A stretch of DNA of 51,439 nt from a bacterium (GTDB lineage: Bacteria > Chloroflexota > Anaerolineae > Epilineales > Epilineaceae): positions 1-51,439 of the forward strand of contig QEVT01000004.1 in NCBI GenBank assembly GCA_003576755.1, written 5' to 3'. Positions 44,773 through 51,439 of this stretch are shown piece after piece (the stretch's first letter is position 1; each line of letters begins with the position of its first letter). The position numbers were made by a program, and so were the translations under genes. The notes beneath the pieces are model-generated. The model was not told the origin of the DNA. It searched no databases and saw only the letters and a list, made by a program, of their open reading frames with translations.

Positions 44773-46704
44773 TTACGGCGCCGCCGTCTCGACCGCCTGG
44801 GACCGGGCCGCGGCGATGGCCGCCTCGAAGCGATCGAGTGGCTGTGCGCCGCTGAGCAGTTGTCCGTTGATGAAGAACGCCGGGGTGCCGCTGACACCGA
44901 GCGCCGCGCCTTGTGCCTGGTCGTCGAGCACGGCCTGCCTGTGCGTTCCAGCCTCGACGCAGGCCTGGACCGCTGCGCCGTCGAGGCCGGCCCCATCCGC
45001 AACGTCGGCGAAGGCGGCCGGGTTGCCCGACCAGTCGCTCTGGCGCTCGAAGAGGGCACGGTGCATGGTCCAGAAGCCCGTGTCGCCGCCCTGGTCGCGG
45101 GCGCAGCGCGCCGCCTCGGCGGCTTGGATGGCCTCCGGATGGATGGTGTCCAACGGGAAGTCCTTGAACACATAGCGGACTTGACCGGTCTTGACATAGC
45201 GCGCGACGATCTCGGGATAGACGGTCGTCGTGTGACGCTGGCAGAACGGGCACTGGTAGTCCGAGAACTCCACCAGCGTCACCGGGGCTTCGACCTCGCC
45301 TTGGGCCGGGGCGTCCCCGAGGTCCACCGCGGCGGGGGTGGCCGTGGCTGGCGGCGTGCCGAGGATCTGCGGCTCGAGCGTGGCGGCCAAGTCCTTCGGA
45401 ACCTCCATCGTCAGCTTCTCGCCGCGCTCGAGCTGCTCGATCATGTCGCGCAGCCCTTCGAGCGGCGGCACGCCGGCCCGGTAGTACCCGTTGACGAAGA
45501 ACGTCGGCGTGCCGTTGATGCCGATCGACGTCGCCTGCTGGACGCTGGCTTCGACCTTGGCGGCGTGCGTTCCGGCCGTCAGGCATGCCCGGAGGGCCGC
45601 GCCGTCCAACCCGCCGTCGGTGGCGAACCGGGCGAACACCTCGGCCGGATCGGGCAGCTCCGACCACTCGGCCTGGCCGGCGAACAGGGCGTCGTGCATG
45701 GCCCAGTAAGCGTTGTCGCCGCCCTGGTCGCGCGCGCAGTGCGCGGCCGCGGCCGCGGCCGGCGCGTTGGGGTGGATGCTGGTCAACGGGAAGTCCATCC
45801 ACACGTGCCGCACCCGCCCCGTGGCCACGAACTCCTCGACGTAGTCGGGGTAGACCTCGCTCGTGAACTTGGCGCAGAACGGGCACTGGTAGTCCGAGAA
45901 CTCGATGACGGTCACCGGCGCGTCGGGCTCGCCCTGGCTGGGGGCACCGGCGGCATCGATGTCGTACGTCGGGGCCGTGATCTCGACCATCTCCGGCGTG
46001 GGCTCGACGGTGGCGGTGGGCAGTGTTCCGCCGGCCACCACGATGTCGAGGCTGGTCTTGAACTCCTCGAACGGAAGGGCGCCCTGAAGGATCGCCCCCT
46101 GGACTTGAAAGCTCGGCGTGGCGCCGAGGCCGAGCCGTGTCGCCTCGGCAAGGTCGGCCTCGACCGCCTCGGTCTGTTGTCCTTCGTCCAGACAGGCCGC
46201 GAACGCGGCGGCGTCGATGGCGGGTTCGACGTCCAGCCCGGCGGCAAGCGACTTGAACATCTCGCCGGCGGCGTCGTTGCCCGACCACTCGTCCTGGGTC
46301 TTGAAGAGCTGGTCGTGCATGCGCCAGTATGCCGCGCTCCCGCCCTGCGCCCCGACACACCGCGCGGCCTCCGCGGCCTTGGTGGCTTGTGGGTGGATTT
46401 GCACCAGCGGCAGGTCGCGGAAGATCACCTTGACCTGCCCGCTGTCGACATAGGTCTCGTCGATCCGGGGCGCCGTCTCGGCGAAGTGCTGGGCGCAGAA
46501 CGGGCATTGGTAGTCCGACCACTCGACCAGCGTCACCTTCGCGGCGGGGTCACCCTTGACCATGTAGGCCGGCACGCCGTCGATGGTGCCGCCGCCCGCC
46601 GGCGCCGCGCCATCGTTGCCGGCGGGTGTGAAGGCTTGACAACCGGCGAGCACGGCTGCGGCCAGCAGGCCGGCGGACGACGTGCGATGGGGGATCCGGC
46701 GCAT
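44773..46704 (-). CDS. Lipoprotein with three tandem DsbA-like thioredoxin domains
   Basis: 643 residues. A signal peptide with lipobox VLAGC (Cys22) anchors it outside the membrane. Three Thioredoxin_4/DsbA-type domains follow, each with SDYQCPFC: C67/C70, C274/C277 and C485/C488, spaced 207 and 211 residues. Each also has a cis-Pro loop: GATPSFQVQG, GINGTPTFFVNG and GVSGTPAFFING. Domains 2 and 3 and their linkers are PT/AP-rich. Single-domain DsbA-like lipoproteins are common; three copies in one chain is unusual. It likely forms or repairs disulfides in exported proteins. No DsbB or VKOR partner is adjacent. Start at 46704 has no clear Shine-Dalgarno. A plausible promoter is upstream. Confidence 0.93.
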   Translation of the reverse strand: MRRIPHRTSSAGLLAAAVLAGCQAFTPAGNDGAAPAGGGTIDGVPAYMVKGDPAAKVTLVEWSDYQCPFCAQHFAETAPRIDETYVDSGQVKVIFRDLPLVQIHPQATKAAEAARCVGAQGGSAAYWRMHDQLFKTQDEWSGNDAAGEMFKSLAAGLDVEPAIDAAAFAACLDEGQQTEAVEADLAEATRLGLGATPSFQVQGAILQGALPFEEFKTSLDIVVAGGTLPTATVEPTPEMVEITAPTYDIDAAGAPSQGEPDAPVTVIEFSDYQCPFCAKFTSEVYPDYVEEFVATGRVRHVWMDFPLTSIHPNAPAAAAAAHCARDQGGDNAYWAMHDALFAGQAEWSELPDPAEVFARFATDGGLDGAALRACLTAGTHAAKVEASVQQATSIGINGTPTFFVNGYYRAGVPPLEGLRDMIEQLERGEKLTMEVPKDLAATLEPQILGTPPATATPAAVDLGDAPAQGEVEAPVTLVEFSDYQCPFCQRHTTTVYPEIVARYVKTGQVRYVFKDFPLDTIHPEAIQAAEAARCARDQGGDTGFWTMHRALFERQSDWSGNPAAFADVADGAGLDGAAVQACVEAGTHRQAVLDDQAQGAALGVSGTPAFFINGQLLSGAQPLDRFEAAIAAARSQAVETAAP

Positions 46705-46774
46705 CGGGTTGACCCGTCTTTCATGGTGCGATGGCGGTGCCGCCGCAGCGGCGATTCCCGGCGGGGCGGGCTAA

Positions 46775-46803
46775 AGGGTAGGTGCGAAGGCGGCGCGAGT
46801 CAA
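46775..46803 (-). promoter_or_regulatory. Possible promoter of the triple-DsbA gene
   Basis: Minus-strand TTGACT (46798-46803), 17-base spacer, TACCCT (46775-46780, a poor -10). The leader would be about 65 bases. Confidence 0.4.
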
Positions 46804-46812
46804 CGCCCCGCG

Positions 46813-46842
46813 TTGACCGGCGGATGGTTCACCGCGTAGAAT
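46813..46842 (+). promoter_or_regulatory. Promoter of citrate synthase
   Basis: TTGACC (46813-46818), 18-base spacer, TAGAAT (46837-46842). It is divergent from the DsbA-like promoter, whose -35 is 10 bases away. The leader is about 80 bases. Confidence 0.75.
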
Positions 46843-46930
46843 GAATGGGTTTGGCGCGCGGTCTTCGACGGCATGTCGCAGCTGGGGATCGAGCGGCGCC
46901 GCACGTTTTCGCGAGGAGAAGACATCCATC

Positions 46931-48073
46931 ATGACGTACATCCCTGGCTTGGAGGGCGTGGTCGCCGCACGCACTCGGCTCAGCTTCGTCGACGGCCAGG
47001 CAGGCGAGCTATTCATCGGCGGCTTCCCGGTTGAAGTGCTGGCGCCGCACGCCACGTTCGAGGAGGCCGCGTTCCTGCTGTGGCACGATCGGTTGCCGGA
47101 CGCCGCCGAGCTCCGCGATCTGCACGATCGGTTTGTCGCCGCGCGCGAGCTGCCGGGCGAGGTCGTCGACCTCCTGCGCGCGGCGGCGGACCGCAACGCG
47201 CCCGTCATCGACGCCCTGCGGATGGCTGCCGCCGCGCTGTCACTGGACGATCCCGACCCGCAGCACAACGATCCGGCCAACAACCTGCGGCGCGCGGAGC
47301 AGCTCTGCGCCCGCTTCCCGGTGGTGGTGGCGACGTACTGGCGGATGCGCCACGGCCAAGCGCCCATCGCACCCCGCGCCGACCTCGACCATGCCGCCAA
47401 CTGCCTGTACATGTTGAACGGGACGGCGCCGGACGCCGAGGCCGCGCGGGCGCTCGAGACCTACTTCGTCACCGTGATCGACCACGGCATGAACGCCTCG
47501 ACGTTCACGGCCCGCGTGATCACGTCGACGCAGTCCGATCTCTATTCGGCCATCACCGGAGCGATCGGCGCCCTCAAGGGACCTGCCCACGGCGGCGCAC
47601 CCGGCCCGGCGCTCGACATGGTGTTCGAGATCGGCCAGCTCGACAAGGCCGAGGCCAACATCCGGGGCCGTCTCGAGCGCGGCGAGCGCCTGATGGGCTT
47701 CGGCCACCGGGTCTACAAGGTGCGCGACCCCCGCGCCGACGTCCTGGCGGCCGCGGCCGACCGGCTCTTCCAGCGTGCCGGAGACCGCTCGCTCTACGAC
47801 ATGGCGCGCGGTGTCGAGGCAGTGGCGTTGCGGTTGCTCGAGGAGTACAAGCCCGGGCGCAAGCTGCAGACCAACGTCGAGTACTACACCGCGATGGTGC
47901 TCCACGGCGTCGGCCTGCCCACCGAGCTCTTCACCCCGATGTTCGCCGTCGGCCGTGCGGGCGGGTGGAGCGCGCATTGCCTGGAGCAGTGGACCGACAA
48001 CCGGCTGATCCGACCGTCGTCGGACTACCTGGGCGTGAAGGACCGCGCCTGGGTTCCCATCGACCGGCGGTGA
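46931..48073 (+). CDS. gltA: Citrate synthase
   Basis: 380 residues, the length of the short bacterial type. The enzyme condenses oxaloacetate with acetyl-CoA in the first TCA step. Signature blocks are IDHGMNASTFTARV, KGPAHGGAPG, MGFGHRVYKVRDPRAD and VEYYTAMVLHGVGLPTELFTP, which hold the catalytic His and Asp. ATG 46931 is used; GAGGAG is about 13 bases upstream. A 2-methylcitrate synthase cannot be excluded by eye, since the two share these motifs and no prp genes are near. A perfect hairpin follows the stop at once. The gene is a single unit. Confidence 0.94.
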   Translation: MTYIPGLEGVVAARTRLSFVDGQAGELFIGGFPVEVLAPHATFEEAAFLLWHDRLPDAAELRDLHDRFVAARELPGEVVDLLRAAADRNAPVIDALRMAAAALSLDDPDPQHNDPANNLRRAEQLCARFPVVVATYWRMRHGQAPIAPRADLDHAANCLYMLNGTAPDAEAARALETYFVTVIDHGMNASTFTARVITSTQSDLYSAITGAIGALKGPAHGGAPGPALDMVFEIGQLDKAEANIRGRLERGERLMGFGHRVYKVRDPRADVLAAAADRLFQRAGDRSLYDMARGVEAVALRLLEEYKPGRKLQTNVEYYTAMVLHGVGLPTELFTPMFAVGRAGGWSAHCLEQWTDNRLIRPSSDYLGVKDRAWVPIDRR

Positions 48074-48075
48074 TC

Positions 48076-48099
48076 GGGGGTCGCCGGCCGGCGACCCCC
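48076..48099. terminator. Bidirectional terminator hairpin after citrate synthase
   Basis: Perfect 10-bp stem GGGGGTCGCC/GGCGACCCCC with loop GGCC, 2 bases after the stop codon. No T-tract. It lies between convergent genes. Confidence 0.75.
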
Positions 48100-48130
48100 A
48101 CGATCCCGCGGTCGCGCTCGTGGCGCCGTG

Positions 48131-51100
48131 TCAACGCGACCCGGCCGCGGGATCGGGCGCCTCGACCTCGGTGAGGCGCAGCCGATCGTCGTCGACGGCG
48201 CCGCCGGCCGTCACGACCGCCCACCGTTGCAGGGTGTTCGGGTCGTAGAGCCCGACCCCGACGGTGAGACCGTCGACGTCGGCGACGTCGGGGACCGCGA
48301 TGACGTGGCGGTCGACCACCACCTCGCCGGGCAGCCAGCCTTCCATCGGACGCGCGCCATCGCCCGGGACGCCGTCGTGCTGTGCCACCGGCACGCCGTC
48401 CGGGCCGAAGAGGTGGACGAACACCTTCGCGCCCGCGGGCGGCGTGCGGTCCGACTGCCAGTACAGCGTCACGTCGAGCGGTGCGCCGGCCTGGATGCCC
48501 TGCGGCGCGACATCGTAGCCCAGCAGCCGGACCCCCTCGCCAAACCGGGCGTCCGACGCGTGCTGCATGGCCGGCGGCGTGAACCGGCGATCGCCGACGG
48601 CGATGTCGACGGTGCCCACGTCGAGCACCATCGGCCCCGGGGCGGCGCCGGCCGGGAGGCCCGACCCCGGCCATCCCCGGGTCGCCTGCAACAGGTACTG
48701 GCCTGCCGCCGCGTCGGGCGGGATCCGCAGGCGATAGCGCCCGCGCAGCACTTCGCGGTCGTCCCATGCGCGCGGAGGGTACCCCGCCGCGATCGGGGCC
48801 GTCGCGAGCGGGATCCAGCCCGCCGCGCCCGTCAGGGCGAACGACACGTCGCCCGAGGCATCGGCGTCGCCGCGGCGGGCCCAGGTGATCGCGACATCCA
48901 CCGTCGCACCCGGAGCCACCGGCCCGGCGGTGGCCGAGCGTTCGAGCACCGCCAGGCCGTCGGCAAACGTGAAGGCCGGCACGGTGTCGCGCCCGACCCT
49001 CTGCCGACCCTCGGGGTCCACCCACACGTCGGCGACGACCGTCGAGAGGCCGCCCGCCGGGGGCGGCGCGGCCGGCGCGGCCGGCGCCGACCCCGGCGGG
49101 CCTGGTGCGGGCGACAGACCCACCGCGTTCGATGGGGCCCGGACCCACGGCAGGGGCCGGCCATCCGCGTCGACGAGCATGAGGTGCGCCTCGTAGCGGC
49201 CGGGCGGCATCGCCCGATCGAGCGTCAGCGTGAACCAGCTCCGGACGTGATCGCCCGGCCGCCATTGCTCGGCCAGGTACCCGATTCCGTCGGCCTGCGC
49301 CCACGTGAAGCCCGCAGCGTCGCGGAGGTGGAGCGCGAACCCGCGGGCGGCAGGCGGCCGGGCGCGGACGGCCCAGTCCACCGCGACCACCAGCGGCTCG
49401 TCGCGCGGGGCGCGGATCCGCGGCGGGATCTCGAACAGCGGCGACACCACCTCCCCCGTGCCGAAGACCGCCTCGCCGTGAACCGCGCCGTCGATCTCGA
49501 ACCCGACCGGCCCGGCGGCCTGGTAGCGCACGATCTCGAGCCGGACGTCGTCGCGGTCGCCGGTATCGATGCGGCCGGGCACGATCACCGTGCGGTCCGT
49601 GGGTTGCAGGTGGGCGTCCAGCCACCGGGCCGCCGGGGCGTCGTCGGGCAGGAACGCGGACGGCCGGTAGTAGACGAGGCCGTGCGATCTGGCGGCGCCG
49701 CGCGCCGCCCGCCCCGGGCCACCGCCCGACTCTGGGGGTTCATCCGGGGGTGTCACCCGTGCGGTGCCCGTCGGCACGGTGTCCGCAGGCTCCGCGGCCG
49801 GGACATCCCGCCGCGCCGGGATCGGCAGCGCCAGCCGCGGCTCGGCCCACACGGCGCGGTCGGCCGTCGCGGGGGCGAGGAACACCACGGTGGGGTGCTT
49901 GAAGTGCTCCGCGAGCAGCACCACGGTATCGCCGGCCGCGAGGTCCCGGGCCGCGGCGGTGGCCATCGCGGCGTAGTCGGCGTTGAAGATGTGCGCCGTC
50001 TCGGGGCGTGGTGCCCAGCGGACGAAGTAGTCGCGCATCGTGACCCAGCCGTCGGTGCCGACGGCGAGCGCGACCAGGCACGCCGCGACGGCCGTTCGCC
50101 GACGCGAGGGGCCTGCGGGCGCCGGCCGCGACGCCAGGCGCGTCACCGATCGCGCTGCCGCGTCGGCGAGCGCCACCAACCCGATCGCGGCCGGGATCAC
50201 CAGCGCCGGGAACATGCCGAAGACGCGCTGGCCCGCCGGCTGCAGCTCATCGGTCAGGATGCCCGGAACCATCAGCACGGCGATCCACAGCAGCGGGATC
50301 GCGTGGCGCAGGTCGCGCATCCGGCGGAGGCTCAGCGCGGCGCCGGCGACGAAGCACACCGCGATCGCTGGTTGGAAGACCGCACGTCCCGGCAGGTTGT
50401 AGTGCCAACGCGGGTCGCCGAAGCCGGGCCAGACCAGGCCCTGGAGCGTGCGCACGCCGTTCCGCACGTAGAGGTCGAACAGCTCGCGGCCGGTCACCCG
50501 CTCCCAGGCCAGGACCTGGTTGGCGCGCTCGAAGAAGTCGGCCGGATGGGTCCAGAAGTGCCAGCCGAGCGGCGCGAAGGCCGCCGCTGCGGCCACGGCG
50601 GCGACGGCCACGCCCGACCAGCGCCGGCGCCAGGTGGGAAAGTCGACCAGGGCTGCGTACCCGATCAGCACGGCCAGGAAGACCGGGTAGAAGCGGGCGG
50701 CGAGGTACGTGTAGAGAACCAGGCCGGCCAGCGCGCCGCCGATGGCCCAGTCGCGCCGCCGGCCGTCCCGCCAGCCACGCCACAGCCAGCACGCCGACGC
50801 CGCCTCGATGGGCGGGATGAGGATGTTGGGATACCCGTTGCGGCTGACCGTCACGTGCCAGTAGCTGACGGCCAGCAGCGCCGCGGCCGTGAGCCCGATG
50901 CGCCGGCCGTGAAGCGCCCGGGCAAGCGTGTAGGCCAACGCCACGGTCGCGATGCCGATGAACGCCGACGTCAACCGGATGCCCAGGGCCGTCGGCCCGA
51001 CGACGGCGAAGACGGCCGCCATGACGTACATGTACAGCGGTTCGCGGCCGGTGTAGGCCGTGAAGTAGACGGGGCGCGCGCCGGCCCGGATCTCTTCGGC

Positions 51101-51310
51101 CATCAGCCCGTACACGGCTTCGTCGAAGTGAAGGCCGGGCGGGTGGTGCTCGAGCGCCAGCCAACGCAGCGCCGCCGCGCCCAACAGGACGCCGACCAAG
51201 GCCACCCGGTGTGCGCCGGGCAAGCCGGGCGGCGCCGCGCTTTCGACCCCTCTCACCGTCAGACCACCATTCCCATCAGCTCCCCGCGGTTCGGCTAGAA
51301 TATGGCGCAT
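48131..51310 (-). CDS. GT39-like membrane glycosyltransferase with large extracytoplasmic domain
   Basis: 1059 residues. A GT-C fold: about 10-12 membrane helices in residues ~35-440, with the acidic HFDEAVYGL (D63-E64) in the first external loop, the catalytic motif of PMT/ArnT-like enzymes that use lipid-linked sugars. The following ~600 residues are beta-rich and external, with repeated strands such as VDVAITWARRGDADASGDVSF and DVTLYWQSDRTPPAGAKVFVHLF. It may glycosylate proteins or lipids at the cell surface. ATG 51310 lies almost on the start of the divergent gene; GTG 51256 is a possible later start. The donor and acceptor are unknown. Confidence 0.9.
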   Translation of the reverse strand: MRHILAEPRGADGNGGLTVRGVESAAPPGLPGAHRVALVGVLLGAAALRWLALEHHPPGLHFDEAVYGLMAEEIRAGARPVYFTAYTGREPLYMYVMAAVFAVVGPTALGIRLTSAFIGIATVALAYTLARALHGRRIGLTAAALLAVSYWHVTVSRNGYPNILIPPIEAASACWLWRGWRDGRRRDWAIGGALAGLVLYTYLAARFYPVFLAVLIGYAALVDFPTWRRRWSGVAVAAVAAAAAFAPLGWHFWTHPADFFERANQVLAWERVTGRELFDLYVRNGVRTLQGLVWPGFGDPRWHYNLPGRAVFQPAIAVCFVAGAALSLRRMRDLRHAIPLLWIAVLMVPGILTDELQPAGQRVFGMFPALVIPAAIGLVALADAAARSVTRLASRPAPAGPSRRRTAVAACLVALAVGTDGWVTMRDYFVRWAPRPETAHIFNADYAAMATAAARDLAAGDTVVLLAEHFKHPTVVFLAPATADRAVWAEPRLALPIPARRDVPAAEPADTVPTGTARVTPPDEPPESGGGPGRAARGAARSHGLVYYRPSAFLPDDAPAARWLDAHLQPTDRTVIVPGRIDTGDRDDVRLEIVRYQAAGPVGFEIDGAVHGEAVFGTGEVVSPLFEIPPRIRAPRDEPLVVAVDWAVRARPPAARGFALHLRDAAGFTWAQADGIGYLAEQWRPGDHVRSWFTLTLDRAMPPGRYEAHLMLVDADGRPLPWVRAPSNAVGLSPAPGPPGSAPAAPAAPPPAGGLSTVVADVWVDPEGRQRVGRDTVPAFTFADGLAVLERSATAGPVAPGATVDVAITWARRGDADASGDVSFALTGAAGWIPLATAPIAAGYPPRAWDDREVLRGRYRLRIPPDAAAGQYLLQATRGWPGSGLPAGAAPGPMVLDVGTVDIAVGDRRFTPPAMQHASDARFGEGVRLLGYDVAPQGIQAGAPLDVTLYWQSDRTPPAGAKVFVHLFGPDGVPVAQHDGVPGDGARPMEGWLPGEVVVDRHVIAVPDVADVDGLTVGVGLYDPNTLQRWAVVTAGGAVDDDRLRLTEVEAPDPAAGSR

Positions 51311-51439
51311 GCGGATCGAAATGCGAAGTTCCGGCCGATCCGGGGCTCGGCCGCCGGCGGCCGGGGCGCCCCGCGGCCGATGGAGCGGTCCCCCCCGGCG
51401 TGCCGTGCCCTGGCTGCTCGCCGCTGCCGCGCTGGCGGC
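51309..51439 (+). CDS. Start of an exported or membrane protein, cut by window end
   Basis: ATG 51309 opens a frame with no stop to the window end (43 full codons). ATG 51321 is an alternative. After an Arg/Pro-rich start comes a hydrophobic segment (VPWLLAAAALA), as in a signal peptide or first membrane helix. TAGAAT at 51296-51301 would give a nearly leaderless message; no -35 is clear. The family cannot be recognised from so little. Confidence 0.45.
   Translation, partial: MRIEMRSSGRSGARPPAAGAPRGRWSGPPRRAVPWLLAAAALA

Overview
The window is very GC-rich, densely coding DNA from a bacterium that most resembles an uncultured or little-studied Chloroflexota lineage (Anaerolineae/Ardenticatenia-like). 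The grounds are long Pro-Thr 'TPTPT' linkers on secreted proteins, C-terminal [YF]-[LV]-P tags, C25 cysteine peptidases, leaky GTG/ATG 4-base gene overlaps and near-leaderless promoters. No rRNA, plasmid, phage or insertion sequence is visible, so this looks like chromosome.

Layout. 1-5588: two secreted surface proteins, the first cut by the window edge. 5755-16152: housekeeping core with gyrA, convergent selA-sortase-rsmG, divergent glyA, a DUF4399 lipoprotein, tRNA-Val(GAC), then infC-rpmI-rplT closed by a strong hairpin, and a SpoU rRNA methyltransferase. 16262-19897: a molybdopterin oxidoreductase, an O-antigen-ligase-like polymerase and a flippase-like membrane protein. 20005-26321: an OmpR-type two-component system, an HtrA-like protease, a 32-residue membrane microprotein, a zinc metallopeptidase and a cyclophilin, i.e. 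envelope sensing and protein quality control. 26375-29416: an SMC/YhaN-like ATPase with two internal membrane helices. 29446-34123: two more PT-rich secreted proteins, one ending in an LPETG motif.

34212-46704 is the most interesting part. Nine genes lie on the minus strand, reading from 46704 down to 34212: a triple-DsbA lipoprotein, a nucleotidyltransferase, a small precursor-like peptide with a KPYRTP leader motif, an HprK-like kinase, a 1100-residue gingipain/PorU-like C25 peptidase, a soluble S26-like peptidase, a PqqD-like chaperone, a secreted protein with a C-terminal membrane anchor, and a second C25 peptidase. PqqD + HprK-like kinase + nucleotidyltransferase is a set known from peptide-modification (RiPP, lasso-related) loci, but no lasso cyclase or B2 protease is present and two C25 peptidases are. 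I infer a peptide-modification or surface-sorting locus that does not match a described type.

46813-51439: citrate synthase with a good promoter and terminator, a large GT39-like membrane glycosyltransferase, and the first bases of a divergent secreted or membrane protein.

All functions are inferred by reading motifs; no database search was run.
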